A stretch of DNA of 64,000 nt from Siphlonurus alternatus (lineage: Eukaryota; Arthropoda; Insecta; Ephemeroptera; Siphlonuridae), in contig OX463784.1 of NCBI GenBank assembly GCA_949825025.1, positions 21,674,868 through 21,738,867 on the forward strand. Reading direction: 5' to 3'. The first letter of the stretch is position 1, and the number at the start of each line of letters is the position of its first letter. Of this stretch, positions 36,717-48,293 are shown piece after piece. The notes beneath the pieces are model-generated. The model had not been told where the DNA came from, did not search any database, and worked only from the letters and a program-made list of their open reading frames with translations. The position numbers and the translations under genes were made by a program.

Positions 36717-39700
36717 ATACTTTTGTGTTTTTTACTTTATTGTGCACTTGATTAGATAATGTCAAAATGTAATAGCAGCTTCAAAAATAATTTAATTAGT
36801 GGTTTAGATTTGAAATTCCTTGCGAAAGTGATGAAATTAGAATAAATTTGCAAAAGTTAAGCCCCTTGCAGTGTAGGCAACTTGTTCTACTTCTTACTTT
36901 AGCTAGTTATTATTCTCTCAAACATTTTGATAATAGCTCTCATTTTTTTTCTACCATAATAATACTATATCATTTTATTATCAACAATGAAATTTTGTAT
37001 AGTTAGGTAACTTATTTTTCTAAAAGAAAAAAAAAAAAATCTATAATTTGAAAATATGATAGATATTATATATATTTTCAGAATTATAATATACTGAATA
37101 AGTGAATATGATCTACAGTATACTTTCGCTACGCTTCATTATGAGACTAATTAAATTTATTATATATCCCTGTACTCTTAATTGGGTCTCTAATTCATAA
37201 CAATCTCAAAAAGATGGTGATTAGCATGAGGTGGCAAGATTTTTGTTAGAGTATTTTAATTAATAATTAAAAAGTAGAAAATAACAATTTATTACTTTTT
37301 GTTTGTTTTTGTATTTTCAAATGATAAAAAAGCATAATAAAATATTTATTTTATTATTTTTTTATGTTAAAGTTTAATATTCTATAAAGATATATTATAT
37401 AATTAAATCATTTTAATAAATTATGACTTATTATTTTAATATAATGTTGAAAATATAAAAGTTCAAAAAATTAATGTGGTATTTCGTCAAATAGCTGCTC
37501 AATCATTGCATCTTGAAGATAATTTTTTATTTCAATTTCATTTTATAATAAAACTAATAGTATATAATACACTTTTACTTTTTAAAAATGCATCATTACA
37601 TTATATAGTATATTACAAATATATTACAAAGTATTTATAGTGTATTTCAAATTTACAAGCTACAAATTTAATGTAAATCGAAATTTTCTTGTAACAAGTC
37701 CCGATATGTTAACGAAATGATTGCAGACACCTTTGGCAGTATAATGCTCACGTGATATGGCTAAAGGGGGAAAGTAAGACGACGAGAAAGCCTTTCACTG
37801 CTTTACATTATCCAATATATACATAACATTACATTATAGATTCACTTTCATCACCATCAGATTACCCCATATATGTGTAACATGTAAAGATAATTATATT
37901 TGATTTTATTATGACATGTAGTATTTTATGTTAACATTCTATGTTCTTGTAGTTATTACTTTATTTCATCATTTTGAATAAACATTATTAATTATCTTAA
38001 TTTACTTCACTCAATAATTGCAGAATCATTTAGAGTGGCTTTAGAACTAATAAAAATTATATACCTATAATTAGTATGCTCATAGCATATGTATACTGCA
38101 CAAGAATAGGATCAATAGAACACAAAATATAGTTATAATTATAAAGGATACAAGCAGCCAGGAATTACAATTGATGGTGTCACACAATCATAATTTTGAA
38201 GTATTTTATTTTATTAATAATGAATAATTTTAATATTTTTACATTTTCATTACTGAGAAACAGTATAACTATGAAATAAAAATTTAATTAAATGAATTAT
38301 TTATAATAATAACAATGTTTTAAAAATATTATATGATTTAAAATACAATTGCTAATTAAATTATAAACGAAATTATTATATTTTTTTAAAAAAAAATATG
38401 TTTTGATAGCAAAACAATTCACCTGAATAAAATTATAATTTTGTCAGTCAAAAATATATTAGAACCGGCCATCTATCGGTAATATGAAGCACTATTCATA
38501 ACAAGGTTTTTTTGTTTCATTTTATAAATTCTTCTGCACTAATTAATATACTGAGAAATGTCTCATGGCCAGATGGCCAAATCAGCAGGTAAAAAAAGCG
38601 ATAGTGGCGCTACCATTTAGGAAAAAATTAAACATTCTACAATTTCGGTCAAATTTAGAACATACACGATCTCGGTTAATATAGTTTTGTATTAATTGAT
38701 TTCAGATATTTTAAAAAATACTGGAAATTGGTTGAAATTTTCACATACATGTTATAACATTAATTAATTAGGATTAAACTGATACAAATAAATTATCGAA
38801 TTAAAAGTTTAATGTTAAAAAAAGACAAAAAAAAATACACAATATCTTCAATTTTAAGTACTTTCGATAAAGATTTAAAACAATAGCTACACGTTAAATT
38901 GTATAATGCTTCCGTATAATTATATAATAATAATGTAATAATTTCTCTAACTCAGCCATGAAATAACAAATTCCAAGTAACTATTAGCAAATACATTCAA
39001 TTAAAAAATGTAATAGAATGAAACATTATAGCCTGAGGATAAAAATCTCTAGTTCAATTAAATCAGGGTGACATAACAATGTTCAACAACCCACGTACGT
39101 TGTGCTTCCACAACCGGTCTGTGTATGTTCTGTACCTCAGGCTGTAATCAGCTTGCGTAACTATAGCCTACATACCGTTATATGATACATCATTTGGTGA
39201 TCAGACGAATACTTTATTGTTCAAATAAATTTCAATTATTGCATCATTAAATAAATAATTAATGCCAAAATTTTACTTTACTTTTCAGGACATGCAATGA
39301 CAGGTGTTAGTAATTTAATTTCATCTATTCCTTCAATAATGATATTTTTATTATTAAAGTGAAAAAAATAATTATATATAAATATATTTGTCAACACGTT
39401 TTTTTCCTAATAAATTAGTAAATTGAAAATAAAAATAATAAATAAAGTTTGTAAAAATATAATAAAATTCATATTTTAAATAATTGAAATTTATTTTTAT
39501 AATTATATTCTCTTTACTAATTTAATAACTAATTTAGTGAGCAAAATTTTAGCCTTGAAAAAAATATTTACGAGAATTAAATTTTCTTTTAACATTGAAT
39601 TATATTATATATATTAAATTATCTACAGTAGTAAATGGTATTTAAATTTAATTATAACACTAAACAATATGATAAATTGAGAAGTAGAAAGTATAATAAT

Positions 39701-41084
39701 TTTGAAGTTTAAAACCATAATGTTACATAAGCGTGAACCGGTTAAGGTAAAAAACATGATGCAATTTGAATGGGCCCAAACGTCATTAAATATAATGCAG
39801 AGCGCGCGTGGCTAGCCACATGGTCCAGCGTGACTCAGTCGTGGGCGATTTTTAATGTGAAGATATCGATATCGTGGCGAATAAAATATTTTTGTGGTCA
39901 CGCGACGAGGCATTCAGTGAATTTAATATTATATTACTTATTGAACACGTACGATTTATATTTCTGGTATGAGAACCTTGCCCAATTAATGTGGTTATAT
40001 TCTGCATACTGGTTTATAAATATATTTGCAAACTACAAGGAATTGTTTCGTTTTTCTTTAAAAACAACAAAAAAAAAAAAACAAAAAAAAAAAAGGCGAG
40101 AGCATGAAATTTATATGCCCCTAATATCTGACTTAATTACAGTTTTAAGAGTAAGAGAGAGCGAAATCTGCAATTTTGGTGAGAAAATAGGTGCACAGAA
40201 TCAACACACTTCCATAGAAGGTGTCTTGCTATCGGAACAAAAGTAATGAAGTTCGTGGTATATAATTCAATATACATCTGAGTAATACCAGGCAGTATTT
40301 TGACAGTAAGAAATATGATACCGTCGGACTTAACTATTTATTATAACAAGTACATTTTCTATAATAAATCAATATATTAATTTTGAACGGTCATTTGGGG
40401 ATACAGCCACTGTCTAACAGAGTAATATATAAAATAATAAGTAGGCTATTATTATAAAATTTTAATTTATGATCTAAAACATTTTCATTCGAAATACGTT
40501 AATACCTAACTTTGTACAAGGGAAGTACTTATAGAAATAATCTAATTTTTAAATTCAAGTCACTCTTTTTAATATTTATATCGATTTTCATCATACTATC
40601 GCCCATCCCAAACGATACTAGGACAAATCTAGGCGAACACTCGTCAATCACGTGACCATTTGAAAACCGTGACCCTGATAAAAACGTGACTCAAATATCA
40701 TTGGTAGCGAGTTTTACAAACAAAAGCATCATTCATGACTTTAGGTAACTTATCAAAAAGTAATCTAATTCCAGGTAATTAACTTCGCTAATTTAGAGAC
40801 TTCAAGTCACAACAAATTTTTAATTAAATTCATTTAATATTAAAGACACATTTTAATTTTTCTATTAGAGATACCAAAACATAATATTTTAATAGTCTTG
40901 GGCCCGGATTTTACATAAAATAAAAATAGATTTTTAGTCTAAAATATTTTCCATCCATCATGTGAAAACTTTATGTTAACACTTAAAGCGAATTTATGTA
41001 TGTCAAGTGTGAGCTGAAAGTATATTTAAGTAAAACTTTAAGTATATTACCATTCAAATAAAAAAAAAAGTATTTATTCTGTGG
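36717..41084. other. AT-rich DNA downstream of the cuticle cluster
   Basis: No gene supported. The 158-codon open frame at 39770-40246 ends in a Lys-rich stretch from an A-rich tract and shows no domain or coding bias. A small inverted-repeat element is at 39025-39147. Confidence 0.45.
39025..39147. repeat. Small MITE-like inverted repeat
   Basis: ATTATAGCCTGAGGATA on the left and GTACCTCAGGCTGTAAT on the right are inverted matches about 120 bp apart, flanking a non-coding centre. Only one copy in the window, so the transposon call is tentative. Confidence 0.45.
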
Positions 41085-41089
41085 GATTG

Positions 41090-41390
41090 AGGCGCAGTTC
41101 ATTGACCGGTTCTCTACCGATCAACGAAGTAAAGCAAAGTCAAGCGTGGTTACTAGTGTGATAGGTGATCATTTTCAACCAAAATCACGATTCTCTCACT
41201 ATTTAGTTCCTCTGGCATTGGACCATTTACTTTCATTGACAAAAAGCTGTGACGTCCATCCTGACAGGTATCTACGATTTATTTTTTATTATAGTATAGG
41301 CTGTCATGGCTAATTTATTTCCAAGATTGCAAGGCCATGTCCGACACCATGCCTCATGAGCCCACGAGATTCACGTTACGGGGTTGGAAA
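41090..41390 (+). repeat. 5S-rRNA-headed SINE, uninterrupted copy
   Basis: CCGGTTCTCTACCGATCAAC, GAAGTAAAGCAAAGTCAAGC and GTGGTTACTAGTGTGATAGG follow the 5S rRNA order through its internal promoter region to the GGATGGGTGACC end. A body follows with AACCAAAATCACGATTCTCT, ATTGACAAAAAGCTGTGACG, TCCATCCTGAC and GAGCCCACGAGATTCACG. The body is shared with the split copy at 9412-10375, so this is a SINE3-like retroelement and not a 5S gene. Confidence 0.7.
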
Positions 41391-41959
41391 AAGATCCGTG
41401 TTGTAAATTTAATGAACAATTAGTAATTAATTACAAATATTGAAATGGATTTCTTTCATAATCCAATCCTAATTCGAGAGAAACTTGTATCCATGGAAAT
41501 GATTGTACCTTAACTTGGTACAAGTATTAGCGATACTCTTAATATTTATAATATATATTTATATAAAAATATATTTTATTACCAGCACACATTATAAAAT
41601 AGTAAAAAAAAAAATATTAATTTAATTTTTAATGAAGTACTTTTATCAAAATAACTATTAAATTTTACAAATTAAATAATTATTTTTTGTGAATAAAAAT
41701 ATAAAAATTCTTTAAAATATACAGTATAACAAACCTCCCATATAAAAAGAATTAACTTTTTAAATACTGTTACTGAAGACAAATTAATTGTTTTTATGTA
41801 GATACAATATTGAAGACCAATACAATATTTGCATATGTATTTTGTTAGCAAAAACTCACTTAAGCAACTATTTGAATCACAATTAATTTTTTAAAATATT
41901 TTAAATGAATTTTATTATTGACAATCTGTACAAAATGTATTTAATTTTAGTATGTAATA

Positions 41960-42275
41960 ATGGAGTATTGACCTCAATTTTTTTTATTGCAGATATGGAT
42001 AGAGGGTGCAAAGTTATGCTACCCTGATTTTTTTCAGATTTTTTTAGAGCCCGGGAACTATTTTTAAAAAATTATTGAAAGTTCTTTTTGTGACGTCACG
42101 AGACGCCGCTCCTTAAGAAAAAGATAGGATTTGCCGCCGCGTGACGTCACAAAAAGGACTTTAATTTTTTAAAAATACTTCCCGGGCTCAAAAAAATCTG
42201 GAAAAAATCAGGATAGCATAACTTTGCACGCTCTATCCATTTCTGCAACAACAAAAATTGAGGACAATACTCTAT
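41960..42275. repeat. Foldback MITE with TGACGTCA pair, copy A2
   Basis: The left end is TGGAGTATTGACCTCAATTT, then GATATGGATAGAGGGTGCAA. The right end is CACGCTCTATCCATTTCTGC and AATTGAGGACAATACTC. Arms converge on two inverted copies of GTGACGTCAC (near 42091 and 42141) around GCCGCTCCTTAAGAAAAAGA. Non-coding, about 315 bp. Close relative at 60431-60730. Confidence 0.85.
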
Positions 42276-43680
42276 ATTAAGATAATGGTAATTTAAATAT
42301 CACCAACATTGCCCTGATAGTACTCTTCATTTGAATAAAATATATCGCCCGATGAGGCTATGTAAAAGCATAGGATCGGATATTTTTATTCAAATGGAGA
42401 GAACAGTTCCTTACTGATGACAAATCTGAATGAAAAGTAACGTAATATATGTCCCCAGAAGAATAAGGACATTTCGACAATTTCTCGTTGCATCTTACCG
42501 CGGTCATCTGCATTCTGTTATAATCCTGAAATATCCGCTCTTCGTAATATGAACAGACTCTTGAATCACACACTTTCTTGAAATATTGGCAAAAATTAAT
42601 TTCACTTTAGCAAATTTCTCCATTCATTAGAATCACAATGAATGTTTTTCTATCACTGTCACAATCACTACACAAGCTACTTAAAATTAATAATAATAAT
42701 ATGTGAAACAAAGTATTTAGGCATGCATTTTTACTACTAAAATTGTATTAAAATACTAGAAAATAGTGAACATAACATTTTCAATCAGTACTGTTCCATT
42801 GTAAAATTCATTAGTATTTATTGCAGTGTGATTTACACATGCAATTACATACTTGAAATAAAAAATAATTTAATATTGTAACAAAATGTGTACTTCTCAT
42901 GAATTCAAATATAAATATAAAAAATTCTTTTGTACTTGGTAATGTTTCGTAAAAATAAATGAAACTCCCGTATATAAGTGAATAACGTGGTATCATATTT
43001 CACAATCACGTTATTTAAATTCAATTTGAAGACTTCAAAATTAATTTAAGAAACTCCGCTTAATAACAAAGGAAAGAATTAACACGTGTATATAAAATGC
43101 ATACTTCGTTAAACCCTATTTATAAGGTTTTCCAATGGTCTGAATATAATTTCACTTTTTAATCTTTAACACTGCTCCCATATACCAACATGCATGCAAA
43201 TTAAACACTTCATTGCCACAATTTCGAACATAAAAATCTGTATATAATAAGCAGTTCCACGTCATTTTCTCAGATTTTCACTACGCACAATTGAATTTCA
43301 CTGTTACACAGTTTAAAGACTGCTTACTGCAATGGTCATTACAATAGCAGAGAGAAGATGATACTGACAAGTAACCGGTTGTTCTTAGCTACTCATCAGA
43401 TTACCTAAGGATATTGCACAATTATTCACTTTCAATCTAGAGTCATCATCCTTCAAGGCACGCGAGTTTTTATATTAATTTTAACCATCTCTTTTGATCT
43501 TATTATTTTTTGTTTGCGTCCATCATTAGGTGATTATATGTAACTCTCATAATATGTTCATTATGTAATCTTGTTTTAAAGTTTAACTTTAGTGTTCAAA
43601 TTTTAATTTCAACAAATTTTATTAATGAGATGAACGAATGTTCATACTATGATATTATACTAATACATTATTTGTTATGT
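42276..43680. other. AT-rich non-coding DNA
   Basis: The minus-strand frames at 42358-42573 and 42811-42996 have no domain, splice or compositional support. No repeat family assigned. Confidence 0.45.
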
Positions 43681-44330
43681 TAAAAAAAGTGCGCGCCAGG
43701 AAAAAAAAGTTGAGTTAGTATTTTCTAAAAATAGTTCAAGTAGTCCTCCATATTAAACCAAAATTCAAAAAATCCTATCTCAAATAGGTTTGTCAGAAAA
43801 AAATTCTAAAGTCAGAGTGAACGCGTGGCTTAACATGGGGCCTTACCTGACAAAGACCCTCGAATATCTCAAAAAATACACCGTAAGGTGGTATGAAAAA
43901 AATATAGTGATGTTCTATGACCCAAGCTTTAACCAAAAACCGATTAAAAAAAAATTATCTCGAACCCATTTTTCCGTAAAAAAATCCAGAAAATCTACCA
44001 TGTTAATTCCCATAAGATTTTTTATTTATTTTTTTACGGAAAAATATATTCGAGCGAATTTTTTTTAAATCGGTTTTTGGTTAAAGCTTGGGTCATAGAA
44101 CATCACTATATTTTTTTCATACCACCTAACGGTGTATTTTTTCGAGATATTCGAGGGTCTTTGTCAGGTAAGGCCCCATGTTAAGCGACGCGTTTACTCT
44201 GACTTTGGAATTTTTTCCTGGCAAACCTATTTGAGATAGAATTTTTTGAATTTTGGTTTGATATGGAGGACTACTTGAACTATTTTTAGAAAATACTAAC
44301 TCAACTTTTTTTTCTGACGCGCACTTTTTT
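43681..44330. repeat. Long foldback element, copy 2 (~650 bp)
   Basis: The ends are AAAAAAGTGCGCGCCAGG on the left and TGACGCGCACTTTTTT on the right. The arms carry the same AGTTGAGTTAGTATTTTCTA, CCCCATGTTAAGC and GGTGTATTTTTTCGAGATAT blocks as 9517-10160. The central loop (TACCATGTTAATTCCCATAA) is the reverse complement of the copy 1 loop. The 92-codon frame at 43790-44068 merely reads through an arm. Confidence 0.85.
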
Positions 44331-44590
44331 CAACATTATATATTATACATACAATTTATTTGTAAAAAAATTGCAAGGACAGAGATATGGCAACAATCCA
44401 CTCCCCTGGCTTAAGAAGGGAAATAAGTGAGATGGTTAAGGACAGAGAGCTGACAGCAATCCACTCGTTTACATTCACGGGAAGGATTATATGCGATACA
44501 ATTTTATATATAAAAAAAGTAAAGTGAAAAGTGAGAATATATGCCACAAATTAAAAAGTTGGATAATTATGCCAACACGAAAGCAAATGA

Positions 44591-45610
44591 ACTTACTAAA
44601 ATTGTTTGCTATCGTCACACACGACTCAAACATTGATTTTATAGTTGTAATTTAACTTGCATGTTATTTTACTGGATACTGCATTAAAAAAAATGAATAA
44701 TAAGATACAAAAGTTGTAAACTGAAGTTAAAATAAATCACGGTGCAATTTGATGTCTTCTATGCAGAGCTGAATGAACTACAACGATGTTACCCCGAGGG
44801 GAGCTGGTGATGAACGCATGTCACCTTTGCTCCGATCACCCTTGATGACGTAATAAGTATAAATAAATACATTATTTAAGAACTTCCCGTTGGCCACGTA
44901 TGATAATACTTTTATAGTTGATTAAAATAAAATAACTTTGCTATGAAATTAAATATACTTATTGTATCGTGACCTTATTTATACGAATTACCTGTACGCC
45001 TTGATTTTTTTTTATCAAATATCTACAAAAATAATTATGTTCCTTTCGTTCCTCTTTTAAATTTTCCAGCTTTAAATTTCCAACATTCCAAAATTCTCTT
45101 GAACTCGATCCTCATTGAAAAGGGAACGTTTTTGTTGCATAAACTATGATGAAACAATTAATCGAGAGTATAATACTTTCGACTTTGTATACTGTTATTA
45201 TCTACAATGTTAAAAAATTATTTGTCAAATAGGGCTTCAATATTCTTTGTACAGTCAAATATAGATCTACAGTAATTTAGCACTTCTAATAATATTTTTC
45301 ACTTTCCTTTGAAAAATGCACAGAAAATAGAAAACATGCAAGCATTATTTATTATTTTGCGCGCTATTTAAATAAAAACTGTTACAGTGAATTTTGAAAA
45401 AAAATACACAAACATATAATTATATGACAGTAAAGGAACTTACCGACGGTTGGCTATCGTCACACAGGTCTCAAGTATAACTCATTTTAAAATATTAAAC
45501 TAAAAAACTCAAACCAAGTTAATATCACGATGTAATTTGAGGACTTCTAAAAACTACACAACGATGCTACATTGAGTAGAGCTGGCGATGAACTGCATGA
45601 CTAATGTTAT
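44591..45610. repeat. Pair of diverged direct repeats
   Basis: The block 44591-44850 (TTTGCTATCGTCACACACGA ... TCACGGTGCAATTTGATGTC ... ACTACAACGATGTTACCCCG ... GAGCTGGTGATGAACGCATG) recurs at 45436-45610 (TTGGCTATCGTCACACAGGT ... TCACGATGTAATTTGAGGAC ... GCTGGCGATGAACTGCATG). Same orientation, about 850 bp apart. Could be two insertions of one element or the ends of a decayed LTR-type unit; no coding sequence lies between them. Confidence 0.5.
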
Positions 45611-45676
45611 ATTCTAATGCAGGTCTGACCTTTGGTCATACAATTTAATTCCAGGTATTATATATTATATGTTAGT

Positions 45677-46041
45677 TCTTATCAACTAGGATAAGTAGAA
45701 GAATGGGTACTACTTAGCGGGAAAAAGAACCGTGACCTACGACAATCCTGATGCCTCCCACCACAAATTTACCGGGCGCCAAATTTGATGAGTCAAATAT
45801 TTTCTCTTTATTACTCTTTCAAAAGTCGATAAAAAAAATGTAGGAAGCACAATAAAATTCATGTTTATTTTATTATTGTATTTTTTTATAATAATATATT
45901 ACTATGGAAGGAAAATGCATATTTTCTTTAATTTATTAAGTTTTTGCTTTGACTTCGTAAGTTTCTGATGCCTAATCAGCTGATATTGTGGAACCCCATT
46001 GTGTAGAGTACCCTTTCTTCTACTTATCCTATTATCAACCT
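45677..46041. repeat. MITE-like element with ~40-bp inverted ends
   Basis: TTATCAACTAGGATAAGTAG then AAGAATGGGTAC at the left is answered by GTACCCTTTCTTCTACTTAT then CCTATTATCAACCTT at the right. The ~290-bp centre is non-coding and contains a GC-richer patch (ACGACAATCCTGATGCCTCC). Confidence 0.6.
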
Positions 46042-47060
46042 TGATGACGCAAACGTTATATATAAGCAGAGGTTGTTAGCCTATAGATATATATCTGCAT
46101 GGTTATCCTTCATTTTAACTTTTAGCTCTTTTTTTTATCAAATTAAGGGTAAGATAACGCCACCAATGTTAAAAAAAAATCCCTCACACAAAAATTCTGA
46201 AAAAAATTAAAAATATTCTCCTTTACACCCCATACAAAATTAATTTAAATATTCGATGAGCGAAAACCAAAATCTGATATCAATTTAATTTTAATCCACA
46301 AGTCAGAAGCAACAAATGTATTTAGTTTTGCATTTTTTTAACTATAATATATGATACATTTTTTATATAAATAAATGTGTCAATGTTTATTTTCTAAGTA
46401 TTATTTTAAATAAAATAAGTTTTAATATATTTTACCAAATACTGTTTATTAATTAATTTTTATTTCACATTTTTAACTATAGAAATATTTGACCTCTGAA
46501 AGAAATATTCTGTATTGTATAGCTCAATAGCCCTGTTACTATGCTTATTTTCCACTCAGAAAAACGACTCAATAGAAAACTTTTCTAGAAACGATTCTAT
46601 GCACAAAATGTTGAAAAAGTTTCATACAGCAGGCCCTGCAATTTTGTTTTCCTAGGCAAATCATATCATTACTGAACTTCAAATATTTCATGCAGATGGT
46701 ATTTTAGTGCACGTACCAATTTTCATAACATGAATCGACTTCTATATTACTACGTATAGTGCTATAAAATTAAATCAGCCTTCCTTTTAAATGAAAGTTT
46801 AAACACAATTGAGTACATAAAGGACCAAGAGATGGCGCTGAGCGCTGAAATTTTGGCGAGGATACAGCAATACCTATAGCATTGGGAGAATCACAAAAAC
46901 AACAAATTTTATATGAAATACATCTTTTACGAAGTTGAAATATTTTTTTATATTTCTCCGAACGTATTTGACAACTAATTATGGCGTTGTCATTTCTGTA
47001 AAATTATGCTGTGGCTGCTGAGAGAGCATTTACATGATTTTACAATGTTAAACATATACA
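46042..47060. other. AT-rich non-coding DNA
   Basis: No gene, RNA or named repeat recognised. Confidence 0.45.
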
Positions 47061-47199
47061 ATGGGCCTCGCTAGACGCACGTAGTTCAGCTGTTTCCCGT
47101 CAGTTTCCGCGAGGGGCGCTACTAACTTTATGACGTCAATTATAAAATCAAAGGGGTCGTCACTTTACGGCATTAACTCAGCTTGTAGGACCAATCTTC

Positions 47200-47860
47200 T
47201 TGACAGTACTGTACTATGTATAAGCAGAGCACTGTCCCATTACATTTCTCGTCCACTGTATAGTAGGGTCAGTAGGGAGGTGTCTTCTTTCTCGAGTAAT
47301 ACGATTGCTGTATAAATAGGGTGCATATACTGCGCTCAAGAAAAATATAATATATATATCCTTCTTGGTTGTGCCTTATATTATTTCATTTCAGGGAAGG
47401 GTAGAAGACGAAAGGCACTGAAATATTGGGACACATCGGTATTTTCACGACCAAATCGTGGTCACCTACGCAAATCTACCTTCAGCTATTGACGACAAAC
47501 TCCTACAGCACGCAGGAAACATTGTTTCTACCATACAGAAGTATAAATCCAATTTTAAAGATGAAGGAGGCACCTGTACGCTTGTGGCACCAAAGTTATT
47601 AATAGTACTATAGCCTTGCCCTATAACATTTATCATCTACTGTATCTAGGCCTTGAGCCCTTCCCTCTATAGGCCGCTTTAGCGTGCATATGAAGCATCT
47701 TACTTTTTAAAGCCACTTTAGAGAAGGGTAGTACACGAAGGGTACGAGAAATATATAGTATTGGGACACATCGGTATTTTCACGACCAAATCGTGGCCAC
47801 CTACGCAAATCTACCTAATGACGACGAACTCCTAGAACACACACATCAGGTGACATTCTT
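47200..47860. repeat. Two ~330-bp diverged tandem units
   Basis: TATTGGGACACATCGGTATT followed by TTCACGACCAAATCGTGGTC and ACCTACGCAAATCTACCT occurs at 47424-47495 and again at 47758-47815. The sequence before each (47220-47280 versus 47609-47675, sharing TAGTA, CCATTACATTTCTCGTCCAC-like and AGCCCTTCCCTC-like blocks) is also similar. A TATAAATA at 47311 precedes the first unit. Class unknown; it lies just downstream of the minus-strand exon at 47866-48023, in its next intron. Confidence 0.5.
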
Positions 47861-47865
47861 CCTAC

Positions 47866-48023
47866 CTTGCACGCCATGCTCCTCGGGTCCCGGTGAGGAA
47901 TCTTCTGGTCTGTCTCCAACTTCGACGAACCAACACAAGTTCAGAGCGACGTTGCCCCTGAATGCCGGCAACTCTTGCAGCGTCTTCCGCCTGACGAGAC
48001 TTGAACGCACTCACCACCGAGCT
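47866..48023 (-). CDS. Internal exon of a minus-strand gene (2 of 2 seen)
   Basis: A 158-bp GC-rich block bounded on the minus strand by an acceptor (TATTATTACAG) and a donor (GCAAG then GTAGGAAG). Read in phase 0 it is open throughout: SSVVSAFKSRQAEDAARVAG ... LVLVRRSWRQTRRFLTGTRG then AWRA, with two bases left over (phase 2 out). The two other frames carry stops. The phase matches the exon at 52225-52374, which ends in phase 0, so the two probably join over a 4.2-kb intron. The Trp-rich, RGAW-ending helical segment reminds me of the region before the PH-BEACH domain in neurobeachin-like proteins. That is a memory-level impression only. Further exons should lie at lower and higher coordinates but were not found. 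Confidence 0.55.
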
Positions 48024-48181
48024 CTGTAATAATATATGTTGATATTAACATCTTTGGCCATAGAATAAATTCCTACAATAATGTATATTTATGAACTGTA
48101 CGCTCATAAAAACTTCTATATATGGCAATATAGGCATCAATTTCTTGTAAAAAAATTTTTTGTAATTAATATTGCCATCTC

Positions 48182-48293
48182 GTGGCGAGGAAATTAACAA
48201 GGAAAATTTTCCTTGTTAATCACCATGCCCTGTTTACGGGGCAAGGTGATTAACAAGACCACAAATGGAAATTTTCCGAGGCGACGACTGTAC
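48182..48293. repeat. Foldback MITE, GTCGCCTCGG family
   Basis: GGAAAATTTTCCTTGTTAAT, CACCATGCCCTGTTTACGGG, GCAAGGTGATTAACAAGACC and ATTTTCCGAGGCGACGACTG. The left outer end is truncated. Lies in the intron between the two minus-strand exons. Confidence 0.7.

Noticed and set aside
39770..40246. 158-codon plus-strand open frame
   Set aside because: There is no domain, no codon bias, a Lys-rich stretch from an A-rich tract, and no promoter or splice evidence. It is compatible with chance.
47866..47880. An ATGGCGTGCAAG then GTAGGA on the minus strand, resembling a MACK first exon like those of the cuticle genes
   Set aside because: It lies at the end of a longer GC-rich open exon in another frame with its own acceptor. 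No TATA box or leader precedes it at the right distance and no matching second exon follows.
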